Origin: Harmonia axyridis
Taxonomy: Eukaryota; Arthropoda; Insecta; Coleoptera; Coccinellidae
DNA: 64,000 bases
Assembly: GCF_914767665.1 (NCBI RefSeq)
Contig: NC_059507.1
Location: 2,232,001 to 2,296,000 of the forward strand
Direction of reading: 5' to 3'
Shown: positions 33,209-45,900 of the stretch, in pieces
How the letters are laid out: each line of letters starts with the position of its first letter
Position numbering within the stretch: position 1 is the first letter of the stretch
The notes under the pieces: generated by a model
Seen by the model: the letters and a program-made list of their open reading frames with translations, nothing else
Told to the model about the DNA's origin: nothing
Databases searched by the model: none
Translations under genes and position numbers: made by a program

Positions 33209-33867
33209 CGCCAAGGCTCTCGAGCCGTTTGTAGTTGTACAGTGTAGTTTTAACTCGAGTTTTGTTTGTATGTCACCAAAATGGAAGAAGGCTTCGTGAA
33301 AGGACAAAGTGACAATTTGCCTAGAATAGATATATTCGCAGTGATGGAGTTTTTTTCTTCAAATCCATCTTATGTCAGTGCAGAAATAAAAGGAGTTAAA
33401 CTTTTCAAGTAAGTATCTACTTTTGAGTTTGCTTCATCATGGTTCAACTTATAACGATGATTTATTTAAAAAACGTTTCATAAACAGTTTGTAGTTGAGT
33501 ACTGGTTGTTGAAGTCTATCAATGGCAAAACATATTTATGTGAGGAGTAAAAAGTAAAAAGAGAAAAAAGTAATTTATATGTATGTATATAGTAAGTTAT
33601 TTCAGCCATCGTGTAACGAACAAAACACGACAGGAACGGCACAAGTGATTGTACACCAATGAATTCGTAAGCACTCTGCGAATACCAGTCGTCTAGTATG
33701 TGACGTCACGCCACTTACACGTACTATGAAATTATTCTTCCAAGCGCAACTTCAAAGTCCCATAACTTTTTCATTTCTAGAGATATTCCAATGATTCTTT
33801 CCTATTTATGTTTCATTTTACTTAAATTTTTAGAATTAATCCTTAACAAAAACATGAAAACTAGTCC
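33209..33867 (+). mobile_element. CRE-ended exon-carrying repeat, copy C (5'-truncated)
   Basis: It begins inside the promoter part (cgccaaggctctcgagccgt), so the first CRE and left end are missing. The exon, donor, intron-like tail, TGACGTCA at 33701-33708 and the right end aaaactagtcc are kept. Confidence 0.8.
33281..33408 (+). CDS. first exon carried by repeat copy C (128 bp)
   Basis: ATG context aaaATGG; it reads MEEGFVKGQSDNLPRIDIFA then VMEFFSSNPSYVSAEIKGVK LF, to donor CAA|GTAAGT. It is open throughout and differs from copy B at only a few residues (Gly4, Arg15, Val21). The upstream promoter half is truncated, so transcription from its own promoter is doubtful. For the possible family see copy B. 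Confidence 0.45.
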
Positions 33868-34440
33868 ATTGTGGAAAAAGGATGCTCATCATCTATGCAA
33901 TGTGTTGGCAGAATTGCTTATTTTCAGTAAAATCCATTCGATGTTTGTTAAATCTTATTTCGAATGACGTCCGTCAAGTTTGTTCAAATAACAATCATGT
34001 CTACGCTATATGAACAACACAAGAATTCGCAGATATGACTTCTGTGGAAATATTCGCGCAGTATAGAACATGCGAACTTTAAATGTATCCACTACGGCCC
34101 TGTACATTTATTCCATTTCTCGCAACATGAATCAGGTGCAAGTAATTTCGCGAACTACTCATTACGTGCTGTGAAGTGAAAATTATTATAACAATCTGCG
34201 GGTGTAAAAATGCCCTTCCTGCATTTATAAAAGCTCCGGTTTTCCCTTTTTGGCTATTCCAACCGAGTCTCACACAGTGAAATTATAAAGTAATTTACAA
34301 CAATAGTGTCGAGCGACGGGAGTCTGGAAAACATATGAATATAAAGGTTTTCAAAAAGTTCACGAAACTCGATCTTCCAAATTTATGCGCATCTCTTATT
34401 TTCTGTGTTTATGGCAGATAAGGCGAGAAAAGGAACATTT
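33868..34440. other. unannotated stretch
   Basis: No repeat or coding region recognised. Confidence 0.3.
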
Positions 34441-34660
34441 TGAAGAGTTTTCTAATGGAAATGATAAAATTTAAAATAGGTTATAACGGTAACACTGTAA
34501 TACATTTTGACATTTCTTATGTCATTTGTGTTCAATAGGTCATAACCTTGAATTCATGCAACAACGTTTAGAGATTGTTGAATTGTTTTATCAAAATCAA
34601 AGCGCATTTTTGAATGATGAAAGAAAACTTTTTATCAAATTACAAAAAAACAAAGAAAAG
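34441..34660 (+). mobile_element. transposase 5'-end remnant (best of three)
   Basis: A leader shared with 121-270 and 46861-47060, then ATG at 34556: MQQRLEIVELFYQNQSAFLN DERKLFIKLQ..., ending at TAG after 37 codons. QRLEIVELFYQN resembles the first helix of Tc1/mariner-type transposases (compare EQRLQIVQFYFENN in the DD41D family here). Nothing catalytic follows. Confidence 0.45.
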
Positions 34661-34805
34661 ATCAGTTAGATAGAGAACTCAACAATCAACGAATGGATAT
34701 GAAAAAAAACTCTCCACTGACGAGGACTAAAACTCCGATGAAAGCTTGTTGATTAATTAATCCATTGCTCAGAGTAATAAACATAAAGGCAGCATTTTCA
34801 GTAGG

Positions 34806-35102
34806 CGAATTTTGTTCCCAACATGAACTATTAAATTTGACGTGAAAAGCGCGGAAATGAAAACATATAAATGATACGATATTCCATTCAATTCGCGAGT
34901 TTCTCCAAACGCACTTCTTATGTCGCGTAGTGAATTAATGTTTCATATCAACTCAAAATGTATTGAAATAAATACCTAAATATATCTGAAATTCAGAAAA
35001 CAAAATTCAAGCACGCCAAACGACGTGAAACAATCGATGACACTAGGAGAGCAAAAGTTGCCAAACATTGGATTTCAGCAGGTAGATACAGAAAATAATA
35101 AA
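34806..35102 (+). mobile_element. 5' fragment of Tc1-like family 2
   Basis: Collinear with the complement of 55190-55455: gaattttgttcccaacatga, atgatacgatattccattca, then the coding start PNDVKQSMTLGEQKLPNIGF QQV. The initiator ATG is ACG here. The copy stops after the first ~25 codons. Confidence 0.75.
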
Positions 35103-36014
35103 TATTCTGCTCATTGTGAATTGGACAATTAGGAAGAATATCGGATTCCAAATATTCAAATTCGCATATTTAATGGAGAATCACTCAACTAAATATATTT
35201 CATTCAATATAATATACATTCATAACGATATTGTAAAATTGTGGATTTGAAAATATGTCACAATCCGACAACTTTATCTAACCATGTTGGGGACATGTAA
35301 AAATTGTGTATATTTCTTATATGTCTTTACCTCTATGAGTTCACCCATGTGCATGATATTAAAGTAAATATAATCCACTATGACAATTTTTTTCAGTATT
35401 TTCTTGAAACTTTGAAAACTATCAGGACTAACGCAACAATTTTAGGAATGGAAACCTTAATCATATCTGAGAAATAAAATGGAGAAAAATTGAAATTTTC
35501 ACAAAACTTTGATTGACCGAACGTCATGATGAAATTTTTGTGAAAGGTCTACTAAAGCGATATCGATAACAAAAAAAATTGTTTATTCACTCATCAATAT
35601 TATCGGCCCCGTTTCTTGAAGCTGGGAGATCAGGATAAATGAAGTGAAAATTGTTTTTGTTCATTGAAATCTGAACGTGAAATGAAAAAACTCCGAACTG
35701 GAAGTTTATGCTCGAAAATATTCGTACCAAACTTCCCGTCGAAGTTTCATACTTTCGAAGTTCGCAGGGCTCTAGTCGGGCGATGATAATCGGATAGTTG
35801 AAAACTGTTTGTTAGCGATGCATTTATTCGAAAACAATTCGAAGAATTATCGGAATAAAAGAGTTGGAGAAGTTCCGCCTCTTTCCATTGGGTGTATTAT
35901 TTTTGAGCGATTTATCGTGTAGTCAATTTTCAATTAATCATTTTGGCTTCGTTTCCCTTATGAATCGAAGTTAATATCAATTCTATCCGTTCATCCGGCT
36001 GGCCACGATTTACA
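35103..36014. other. unannotated stretch
   Basis: No recognisable gene; AT-rich. gttggggacatgtaaaaatt at 35286 resembles the tip of Tc1-like family 2 weakly. Confidence 0.3.
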
Positions 36015-36790
36015 GGGTGTCCCAAAATTCAATATTACTTGAGAATTGTAGTCGTTTTTTGCAAGTTTTTTAAATTTAACTACAAACCAGCCGTTCGAGG
36101 AGATCCAAAGTCGATGTTTAGTTGTTGTTAAAATGCCTTGAGCACGTGTACGCGGAATTTATCGCCAGCTAAGAGAATTTGAAAGAGGTCGAATTATTGG
36201 TCTACGGGAGGCGGGGTTGACATTTAGATGAATCGCTAACCGTACGAACAGAAATTTAACTACTGTTATGAGATATTGTCAAGCGTGGTTTGATAATGCC
36301 CAAAATCGAAGAAGAGTAGATACCGGACGTCGAAGGAGCACAAATGAAGTTCAAGATCGACGGCTAAGACCTATGGCCATTAGAGACCAATTTGGCTAGA
36401 GGTAACATGACAGCGCTGCGTTACCTTCAAGAAATATGTTCTCCCTTACAGTAACCGGCTCGAAAATCCAATATTTCAACAAGATAATGCCCGACGTCAT
36501 ATTGCCAGAGTTAGTTTCAACATTTTCGAAGCGACCCATGTGAATATTTTGCATTGGCAGCCCAGATCTCCCGATCTTTCGCCCAGAGATCATGTTTGAG
36601 GCATCATGGGTAGAAGGCTTGGAAATTCACCCAAGCCCCCACGGACTTTGACGGCTTTGAGACATGAAGTACAGGTAACTTGGGATAGTATCCCTCAAGG
36701 AGAAACAGACCATCTTATTGCATCAGTACCGAGACGTGTTGGGGCGTGTATAGATAATAGCGGTGGACAAATACATTATTAACAAATATA
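36015..36790 (+). pseudogene. Tc1-like transposase (family 1), internally deleted
   Basis: It starts near tacagggtgtcccaaaattc. The N-terminus reads RARVRGIYRQLREFERGRII then GLREAGLTFR(stop)IANRTN and RRVDTGRRRSTNEVQDRRLR, the paired helix-turn-helix region of Tc1-like enzymes. After a deletion that removes the first catalytic Asp, it continues FQQDNARRHIARVSFNIFEA and WQPRSPDLSPRDHV. The final residue of the triad, normally Glu in SPIEHVW, is Asp here (PRDHV). It ends QIHY and TAA near 36783. Confidence 0.8.
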
Positions 36791-37739
36791 AAAAAAAAAT
36801 TAAATCCTTCATAGAAAATTCGAGCAGAAAGTCTCTCATTCATTATTGCGACAATTACATCTTCGGAGCCTACATATGAAGGTATGTGGTCTCTAAGGAT
36901 GCAATCTGCGAAGGAAAGGACGAGAGCTCAAAATTCTTAACTTTCTTCATTTTTAAGAGAAATTCTGGAGTGATTGAATGTAATGATCATCTTGTGGAAC
37001 CATTGGAAATGTTTACTATTGAATTTTCCAAACCAACACATTCGAAAAGAAAATTAATGAATATCGTCCTAGTAGACGATTTTTTCAATTTTTTTTTTTC
37101 GGCAATCTCCCGACTCGTCTTTGATTCGAATGGGAGAAAATCCCCCCACCGAATCAAACGTAAAGGTTGCCGGAACGACCGCACTCTAATGAAATAAATG
37201 TAGGGGAAATAGCCTAGTACAGTAGCGGAGGGGACGGACGAAAATTTCCAGCAAGACTTAATTAAACTTTTTGTGAGGATTGATAATTCGAAAATAAAGC
37301 GACCGAAACTTTTTCCCTGGTCACGGGAGAGAGAGGGGACCCAGTCTAGGTCGTAAATTAAATCCCAGCTAATCTGGGTAGAAAATGATGAACATTTCTT
37401 ATTGCGGCGGAACGGACACATTCTTGTAATGAACAAACATTTCAACACTGGCCAAAGGAAAAAGCTTCCCTAAGCTCGGCTCATCTCTGGGGAACGGAGC
37501 AGTCCATGAATTACGAGAGTCGTATTATGGACCTAGCATTGAATAATAGTTTCCATATTACAACGGACTGACACGCATTACTTGTGTGGACTTATATTTC
37601 CCAGGGGGCGCCAACGGTTCGTGCTAATGTCGATGTGTTTTACCAAATTACTATTGATATGGCGCGATGTGTGTGTGTTGAATGGATGGATTACGTTCTT
37701 TCCGATCGATGGATCTCTCGAATCGCTAGAGTTGTCACT
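36791..37739. other. unannotated stretch
   Basis: The longest unassigned frame here is on the minus strand (36987-37448, 153 codons), overlapped by a 103-codon plus frame. Neither has a recognisable domain. Confidence 0.3.
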
Positions 37740-38640
37740 GAATTGATGTTTCCGAATGCAGAGTAGGTTAGAGGGGGTTTCATTGCACCTCAACCTCATT
37801 GTCTATTGTGCCCTCCATCCAAGGAACTCTCGCTATTAGTCATCCTAGTCTAAAGCTTGAACTAACAAGTGTTAATCTTGATGCACTTTTCACAAGTTTA
37901 TCAGCTATTTCATTTCCTCCTATACCACAATGCCCCGGTACCAATAGAAGTGTTACTCTATTGCCTCTGCCCAGTTGCTTCATGGTATTGAGATACTTCC
38001 ATGTCAGCAGAGACCTTTGGCTATATGATTTCAGAAACCTTCACATCTTGCAGATTAATGATACGCTCGCCCTCCAGTAACAAAATTGTAATGAACACCA
38101 GTATCTGGGAAGATTTCAAGAAGGGAACTTCCTCACTTCTACAACAACACTTAGCATTTTCTACGTTTATGTTATCAGATGATCCGGAGTTTCTTCCTTC
38201 TCCTCGCAGAGCTCCTGCTAGACTCATTCTCATGTAGAGCTTTCTGGGGCGTCAATTCCCTTTAAGAAATTCAGTGAGAAGGTGTAGCATATTCTTCCTA
38301 ACATCCTGATACTTCTCAGATCTGGCAGTATCAAAGTATCTTTTCGGAATGGTTCAACCCAAGAAGATTTCGTCAGAGTATTGCTCTTTCGGTTTTTTCC
38401 TTTTCCTTAAACTCTTTCTCGAGATTCCATACCACAGAAAGGTTCTGGGCCAATGAAAGGAGTTTGTGCTTTTTTTCTTGCAAGTGTGATGACTTCTTAA
38501 GTCCTTGTTATTCTAGCTTATTCCTTTGAGTTTCTTCTCATCTTAGAATCGATGATAACTGAGCTGAATGCTGTGATTGCAACCTGACTGTGAGAATGTA
38601 TCTAGACATCACATCTCTATATTAAGGGGCTTTGCTTGAA
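37740..38640 (-). pseudogene. rearranged non-LTR retrotransposon tail, second locus
   Basis: On the minus strand from 38640: a degenerate SSVIIDSKM and VITLARKKAQTPFIGPEPFC segment, then FDTARSEKYQDVRKNMLH in pieces, then CEEKEETPDHLIT (38170-38210). After that comes a fresh RNase H core: LGRGNRVTLLLVPGHCGIGG followed by NEIADKLVKSASRLTLVSSS (about 37990-37870). The cysteine tail thus precedes RNase H, the reverse of the usual order and the same as at 28.9-29.6 kb. Stops and frameshifts throughout. Confidence 0.7.
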
Positions 38641-39088
38641 AAATTTTGGCTTCAATTTGAGCAGATGATTGGCAAGAATAGTAGATGAAATTGGTCGCAG
38701 TTCTGGAAGAGTGTACAATTAACCAAACCAGCCACAAGATGATTATGATTGAGTATTTTTTTAAGAAATTCTCAAATTTGGTCTCTTAGCCTGAAAGACA
38801 CTTGGACAAAGGCCTAACGATGGTCAGCATTTGATGCCAGCCTCTTTGTGTAAAATTGCCAGTGTTTTCATTTCGTTTTGTGAGTTGCTCAATGCCTTCC
38901 CTTTATTCTGGAAAAGTTGAATTCAGTATGAGACAATCTACAGTTCAAACTGATTGCTTATATCAAATTTCATGAAAATCAGATGAGATTTGTATAAGTT
39001 GACGCTGTTAGAAGGATACTGAAGGACAGAATCGACAGACCTTATATATGAAACGTTGTTCAGGATGGCCTGAAATTTCAAAATCATA
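38641..39088. other. unannotated stretch
   Basis: Nothing recognisable beyond ordinary AT-rich sequence. Confidence 0.3.
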
Positions 39089-40258
39089 GTACAGTGCATC
39101 CCATTTTGGGTGAGACAGCCAGGTTTCTCGCTTGTTATTCAAGATAGAGCCTTGCGGTTTTCTCGTTCCTGTCCTACTTTTTCGTGAAACTCAAGCTGGT
39201 CTAATCAGATTTTGCATAACTGTTTCCGTTCAAATGATACAGGGCGATTTTGGAAATTGATACTTTTCGGACCCCTCCTTTATCTCCGAAGTTATTAGAA
39301 ATAATGCTGAGGTTAAAACTACGTCTGAATCAGAATTTTGCGTAGAATCCAGTGTCGTACTCAATTTTTTTTTTCGGTGTATGGTTTTGAAGATTCAACA
39401 TAAACCTTTATTTTTTTTAATGGAACACCATGTATATCATTACTTCGTTGAATTCGTTATTTCTTTTCCCTTCAAAATGATGTATGATACTATTTAGGTA
39501 GGATGTTCAAAAATGCTAAAAAAACACTAAAATATCAAATAATGATGATTTTTTGTTAATGTGCAATGAATTTCCCATATAAAAGAAGAATCAATAATAA
39601 TAACAATAATTCATAGCGATGACAGCTAGATCAGATTGGTTTTTTCCCTCCAATGCCTACTTGAAAAAACAATGCTCCCAAATGCATAGTTGCCATAATA
39701 ACAACAAGGATGTTTGTATCATCAATGACCTACTAGTTTTAAAAATCGAAAGTAATAATCCTCTTTTTGAAACATGAAACATAGAAAATTCATGGCCCAT
39801 TTAAAAAAAATAATCATTATTTGATGTTTTATTGTTTTTTCAATATTTCTGAACATCCTACCTACATAGAATCATACATCATTTTGAAGGGAAAAAAATA
39901 ACGAATTCAACGAAGTATTGATATACATGGTGTTCCATTAAAAAAAATATAGGTTTGTGTTGAATCTTCAAAACCATAGTCCGAAAAAAAATTGACTGGA
40001 TTCTACGCAGAATTCTGATTCAGACGTAGTTTTTACCTCAGCATTATTTCTAATGACTTCGGAGATAAGGAGGGGTCCGAAAAGTATCAATTTCCAAAAT
40101 CGCCCTGTATCTCTTGAACGGAAACAGTTATGCAAAATCTGATTAGACCAACTTGAGTTTCACGAAAAAGAAGGACAGGAACGTGAAAACCGCAAGGCTC
40201 TATCTTAAATAACAAGCGAGAAACCTGGCGGTCTCACCCAAAATGGGATGCACTGTAC
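39089..40258. mobile_element. foldback element with ~470-bp inverted arms
   Basis: The left arm starts gtacagtgcatcccattttg (39089) and the right arm ends in its complement, caaaatgggatgcactgtac (40258). The arms stay alignable to about 39570 and 39790: gatagagccttgcgg / ccgcaaggctctatc, gaatccagt..actcaattt / the mirrored copy, and aatggaacaccatgtatatc mirrored at 39925-39945. The ~220-bp middle holds no coding frame of note. It is a non-autonomous long-TIR element; superfamily unknown. Confidence 0.88.
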
Positions 40259-40971
40259 AAAAATCTTGTTTCCACTTCCATCGGCAGACTCGGAAATAAA
40301 CCACGGAAAAAATCTGATCAACCTTATCAAAAGGTATAGGGCTCATAAAAAGACAACTATTAAGTTCCGGTTATGGTCCTGTTATCGACAAGCGATCGAT
40401 GATACTTTTATCTTTATACGGGTACTTCCAGACAAAGAACCCCCATAAATAATTCCTATCATCGGCTCATACTTTGTAAAGGCCACTTCCGACATACGTC
40501 AGCCAGTTAGGCACGTCTGACCCGGAGCTTCGCGTGTTTTGCCGACTTGAAAAAGCCCTGCCTCATGATTTTATGTGTGTAACGTTGTCTAGTACTAAAT
40601 TTTTATTGTCGCTTCCTCGCAAAAGCACATTCGAGTTTACCCTTGCTCTTTTTATTGGCTTCAAATGAATATTTAAAAGCGGATCCGTCCCCCCCTTTCT
40701 CACCGACGCTGCTACTCGTGTATAAATATCAACTGCATGGAATGAATCTTTTTTCAAGTGGGTAAGTTGGCGAATACGAATGAGCAAGGTATATCTTTTC
40801 AGAGATGAAAAGGGTTGAACACATCCGTGTTAACGGCGTTTTATTCGGGTTAAGGTATGCGTTTCCGGGGGATGAAGAACTGTTGATACTTTTAATACCG
40901 GTTTATTAACTGGAATTGCTACTGAAAGGCTGTAGATGAGCAGGGAATTATTTATGAGTTTGTTTATTAGG
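40259..40971. other. unannotated stretch
   Basis: Short frames only; no repeat partner in the window. Confidence 0.3.
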
Positions 40972-41165
40972 TGTACAACTTTGTTTCTGCCGTTTTGCAA
41001 TAGATGGCTACAGCGGAAAGTGGTAGTCGAAATAGATAGATCGTAGATGTCAAACAATAAGCTGAAGTATTTGTGAACATAACGCCATCGAAATATTAGT
41101 CGATTTGTGTCTGCATCATAAAGTTATTCTCGATTAAGCATGTCAGCTTGCAAGGTTACGATTTG
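40972..41165 (+). mobile_element. mariner 5'-end fragment
   Basis: aggtgtacaactttgtttct then gccgttttgcaatagatggc is the inverse of the mariner right end at 6516-6552 and resembles that at 4577-4600, so it is a left terminal repeat. A 5' leader follows, with a coding start candidate at 41140 (atgtcagcttgcaag), after which no transposase is recognisable. Confidence 0.6.
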
Positions 41166-41266
41166 GTTTGACACATACGATCGAATTCTGTTTAGTTTCC
41201 AGTTCGATCTTATAAACGTCTTTTGAATAACACTTATCTTATTTTTGAGCATTTCTTTTCACCGTT

Positions 41267-42131
41267 GGACTAGTTTTAATTTTTTTTGTTAAGGATTGAT
41301 TCTGAAAATTTAAGTAAAATGAAACAAAAATGTGGAAGAATCATTGAAATATCTCTAGAAATGAAAAAGTTAGGGGACTTTGAAGTTGCGCTAGGAAGAA
41401 TAATTTCATAGTACGTGTAAGTGACGTGACGTCACACACTAGACGACTGGTATTCGCAGAGTGCTTACGAATTCATTGGTGTACAATCACTTGTGCGGTT
41501 CGTGTCGTGTTTTGTTCGTTACACGATGGCTGAAATAACTTACTATATACATACATATAAATTACTTTTTCTCTTTTGACTTTTTACTCCTCACATAAAT
41601 ATGTTTTGCCATTGATAGACTAGCAACCAGTACTCAACTACAAAATGTTTATGAAACGTTTTTTAAATAAATCATCGTTACAAGTTGAACCATGATGAAG
41701 CAAACTCAAAAGTAGATACATACTTGAAAAGTTTAACTCCTTTTATTTCTGCACTGACCTAAGATGGATCTGAAGAAAAAAACTCCATCACTGCGAATAT
41801 ATCTATTTTAGGCAAATTGTCACTTTGTCCTTTCTCGAAGCCTTCTTCCATTATGGTGACATAACAAAACTACACTGTACAACTACAAACGGCGCGAGAG
41901 CCTTGGCGCGACTAAGTATTTAAACGTAATGTATGGTGTAGCGATCACAGGCAAGTGCCGTGACGTCACAGACCAAAGACGTTCCGCGCTAAAATACGTA
42001 AATTTAAATGATCTATTTCTCAGTCATTTATTGATGGATTTTCAAAATTTTTTCACTGATTTATCAGTTTTGCTCTATATTTTAATTCTATCGTGTCAAA
42101 TATAGTATTATCAAAATCACTAAACTCGTCC
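41267..42131 (-). mobile_element. CRE-ended exon-carrying repeat, copy D
   Basis: 865 bp with ends ggactagtttt (41267) and taaactcgtcc (42131). TGACGTCA at 41427-41434 and 41961-41968. The exon lies on the minus strand. Both ends, both CREs and the full exon length are kept, making it and copy B the two complete copies. Confidence 0.85.
41724..41851 (-). pseudogene. first exon in repeat copy D, with stop
   Basis: Same 128-bp length as copies B and C. It reads MEEGFEKGQSDNLPKIDIFA then VMEFFSSDPS, a TAG stop, VSAEIKGVKLF. The donor is changed to GTATGT. The in-frame stop makes this copy non-coding past residue 31. Confidence 0.5.
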
Positions 42132-43239
42132 ATTGGCAGAAGCCTCTTATGAGCGATTGCCGAATCATTAGGGATCCTATGCAAGCAAATTTTATTACGG
42201 CCAAATGTTCATGTAAAATTTGAAGTATGCTGGAGGAGCTAATGCATGTACAAACGATCTTGCTTGTCAGTTTATGGACAGCATCGATGTTGTCTAGCAG
42301 AACAACTGATTTTGGACGATCTTCGTCTTTGAACAAAAACTACCACGAACGAACCCAATATACCAGCGAAAAACTATGGTTTTAGTTGGTGTTCCCTTTC
42401 AAGCAATCAAATGAAATTCATCGAAGCATTGTTGTTGAGTTAATCCACGTTGAAAGTTTAAAAAAAATATTGCAAGATAATGTTCAAGTCCTGATTCCAT
42501 TTCCTTGCAGAGATAAATTTTCAAGTCAACGCAGAAAAAAAAATTGCGTAGAATGTTGAAACGATCTAAGTAAGTATTTTTATATAAAAAATGTCATAGT
42601 CGTCAGGATGGTCGATTCCCGAAATATAAAAGGCAACCCTCGTATACGCAGAATTCAATTCAAATCAACGCCTTTTCGTAGATTTCCGCCGAAAGCTTAT
42701 CAGTTTACCATTTCGCGATCATTCCATTCATTGTCACTGAGCAGGACGGCAACAAAGCAAGAATTAAACTAAGAAGCTACAGTTAGCATAAATCAACCCT
42801 TAATGGGGCATTTCTTGAGAATAATTCAGTTGCTTTCCTGCCAAGACAAAACAAATCGAAAATGCAATATTCCTTCTTCCTAATTTTCCCAAGAATGGGA
42901 CGCTTTTCCGAACGTTGCCATTCTTACATTCGTCCCGGGCTTTTCCCCGTCATTGTGGCAAGAAACAAAGTTAATCAATAAGGCAGAAATTGGGGGGACA
43001 AAAAGATTCGGTACTTGGGGTTTCAAGATGGCAAAAACAGTTGCCTCTCTTCATCCGCCTAATAATCCCCTCTTCTGGGGCTCGGCAATAAATAACTTAT
43101 TATTGCCCGCAGTATGTTTCTGCTGGGATTCCACCCTTCCACATTAATATTGACTGTTCTGGCTGAGGTTGACTGTGATTGAGAAGTTAAAATATCATGT
43201 TATCGATTGACTTCAAGTTAGACAAATTTCGATTTCTTT
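42132..43239. other. unannotated stretch
   Basis: The 82-codon minus frame (42088-42336) and the 64-codon plus frame (42953-43147) have no recognisable domain. Confidence 0.3.
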
Positions 43240-43604
43240 AAAGGAGTTTTGGGATATCAAAAAGCAGCTCATTCGTTCTCGAATTACAGGGTGTTTCTGG
43301 AAAATGACTGTTTCTAATATTTTGCTACTTTATGGTTTCTGATCAAGATATTCGGAAAATTGCACGTTTTTTTTTCAGTTTTTATGGTTCATATGATAAT
43401 AATGGATCATAGGAATAACGGAATATTTTCAAGTCATTTTTCAAGAAACGCCCATATGTAACTCAAGAACGAATCAAGATATTCATTATCTGCTACCTGA
43501 TATCTAATTATTTCGAAAAAAGAGATCGGGTTTTGAAGATTTTTTCTCCGAGTCTTTAGTTCTTGGGAAGCTTTCAGTGAACATCAAAATTGGACACCAT
43601 GTAA
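43240..43604 (-). repeat. palindromic copy of the tacaaggtgtcc repeat
   Basis: The right side (43400-43604, ending ttggacaccatgta) is the complement of 24889-25060. The left side (43253-43330: gatatcaaaaagcagctcat, attacagggtgtttctggaa) repeats part of it in the opposite orientation, so the locus is a foldback with ~80-bp arms. Confidence 0.65.
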
Positions 43605-44776
43605 AATGTTTCTGTCCTGACAAAATAACAATAAGTAAACGCCAACATGTCTTTCACTGTAACTCTGTATGAAGTTGTCATTGTATAGGTACAACTTTTT
43701 GACAACTTTTGTAATAGCGGTCCCCCCTATGAATATAGTACACTGTGTATTTCAAAAACTGGTCATAGCAAAGCCAATATTGTTTGACGTTATAATTGTG
43801 TAATATAATTAAGAGTAATGACAAAAAATTGAGGAATTCCACGAACGACTTCTTCAATTACAGGCAAAATTTATGTATTCGGGTGAAATAAGGAATAAAA
43901 CATAATCATATCAATGATTACGTTGCATATCTTATTTCTAAGACTAACAAGTCTCAACTTGTCAGTTCGAAATTTAATAATTCAATGTAAAATGAATCAA
44001 GGAACTATTCATAAATTATACAATATATGAAAATTACAAAATTTCATCTAGATAGAATATGCATTTTTCAAATTAACAAAAAATCGAAGTTTTGAAGTGC
44101 TATATATACGAAACCCTTAGACAGATTTCAGATGATAAAGCGAAAGGTTCAGAGAACGGGCGCTCAAAAAACTTACTGATATGCATTGAGCAATGAAGAA
44201 CAGACAAAGAAAGCAATTTAATACCCCATATCTATTCTATTTCTACATAACCATCGCATGAACAACACGGAACAGAATAATGTGTTTGTATTTTTCCGTT
44301 GAACTCATATGAAATTCGCGTAAAGCAGGCAATATTTAACGTTCCACTATTGGATTCGTTCCCTGAATTTTCCCCGGGAATTTTTGTCTCGAATTCAGTC
44401 GCCAGATTGCTTCACGATGAGAGAGAGACAAGTGCTCCTTTCCAGGGAGACAATTGTTTTTACATTAGATTATTTTCGCCTTTTCTTTCAGACCTTTTTC
44501 TGCTCCGGTAATTTTTCTTCCCGAATTTGTGATAAATATTTATGTAAGAGCGCAGGAGGGGAGTTGAAAATTCAACAATCAGGCAGAGAAATGCTACTAC
44601 TGTCATTAATTATTGGTAACGTTTTTATTTAGGACGATTTTTCTTTTGTTTCAACTATCAGTCAACTCAGATTAGTTGAACATCTTTCTTATCACGAGAA
44701 TATTCTGACTGATTTTTTTGCTCTTGATCTCCGAGCATATCACTATATCAATTTGCCACGGTATCTTCTAACTGAC
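43605..44776. other. unannotated stretch
   Basis: No recognisable gene; overlapping frames at 44299-44632 lack domains. Confidence 0.3.
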
Positions 44777-45900
44777 AAAGAAACTGCAACACCCAGAAGG
44801 AGCTCTTTAAATTTTTGAATTTTTTTAGTAAAACATAGATAGTATAGCAAGGAGAAAATGAATGAAATTTGGAGGAAGAAAACGAAAGGTTTACAATTTT
44901 TTTAAATAAATTTATTGAGAATGTGTTTTTCCACCGCGATTATCTATGGGTACACTCCCCAACACGTCTCGGCATTGATGAAATAAGATGGTCTACTTCT
45001 TCTTGAGGGATAATATCCCAAGCTACCTGTACTTCATGTCTCAGAGCCGCCAAAGTCCGAGGGGGCTAGGGTAAATTTCCAAGCCTTCTAACCATGCAGT
45101 CCTAAACATGCTCTATGGGCAAAAGATCTGGGGATCTGGCAAAAGATTCACATGGGTCGTTTCAAAAAAGTTTAAATTAACTCTGGCAACATGAAGTCGG
45201 GCATTATTTTGCTGAAATATTGGATTCTCGAGCCGGTTAAGGTAAGGGAGAACATATGGCTCCACTTTTTCTTGAAGGTAACGCAGCGCTGTCAAGTTAA
45301 CTCGAATAAAGACTAAAGGTGAGGTACTTGCATGTGCAATGGCACCCTATTCCATAACGCCTACTGTCCGGTGTATATGACGCTCGACATCAAACTGAGG
45401 TTCACGGCTTTCTCCTTAACGTCGTGTAACCCTTCTTCGGCCATCATGTGCACCCAAGGAGAATCGGGATTCATCAGAAAAAACGACCTGATGCTATTTC
45501 ACATTCCAATGGTGACGTTTTCTGCACCACTGTAATCGTTGCCGGCGATGCTCAACCGTCAGAGGTAACACAAGATGGGGTGGATAATGCTGCTATCCAA
45601 AAGACCTTATCCGGCGGTAAACCGTTCGGACAGTTACAGGATGGCCTTGTTCTCCCCACCACTTATCAGCCAAATATCGAGTTGTCGCCAATCGGTCTCT
45701 AATGGCCATAAGTCTTAGACGTCGATCTTGAACTTCATTTGTGCCTCTTCGGCGTCCGGTGCCTACTCTTCTTCGATTTTGGGAATTATTCCCGTCATTA
45801 GCTCTTGGTTGTTGCAGTTTCTTTATCAGTTAATCTTCGAACTAACCAACAATTTTTTTTCCCATTCAAAAAAAGTTTGGATCGATGCCACTTTCAAGAG
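44777..45900 (-). pseudogene. Tc1-like transposase (family 1), nearly full length
   Basis: Read on the minus strand: QNRRRVGTGRRRGTNEVQDR, LRLMAIRDRLATTRYLADKW, TVRTVYRRIRSFG (helix-turn-helix region). Then VFSDESRFSLGAHDG (first catalytic Asp kept), LTALRYLQEKVEPYVLPYLN, NPIFQQNNARLHVARVN (second Asp changed to Asn), and after a frameshift RSPDLLPIEHV (Glu kept) and PPRTLAALRHEVQVAWDIIP. The outer end actgacaaagaaactgcaac at 44774 resembles a Tc1-type terminal repeat. Several stops and frameshifts make it dead. Confidence 0.85.

Noticed and set aside
36987..37448. 153-codon minus-strand open frame
   Set aside because: No recognisable domain, overlapped by an opposite-strand frame, no splice or start context; probably chance.
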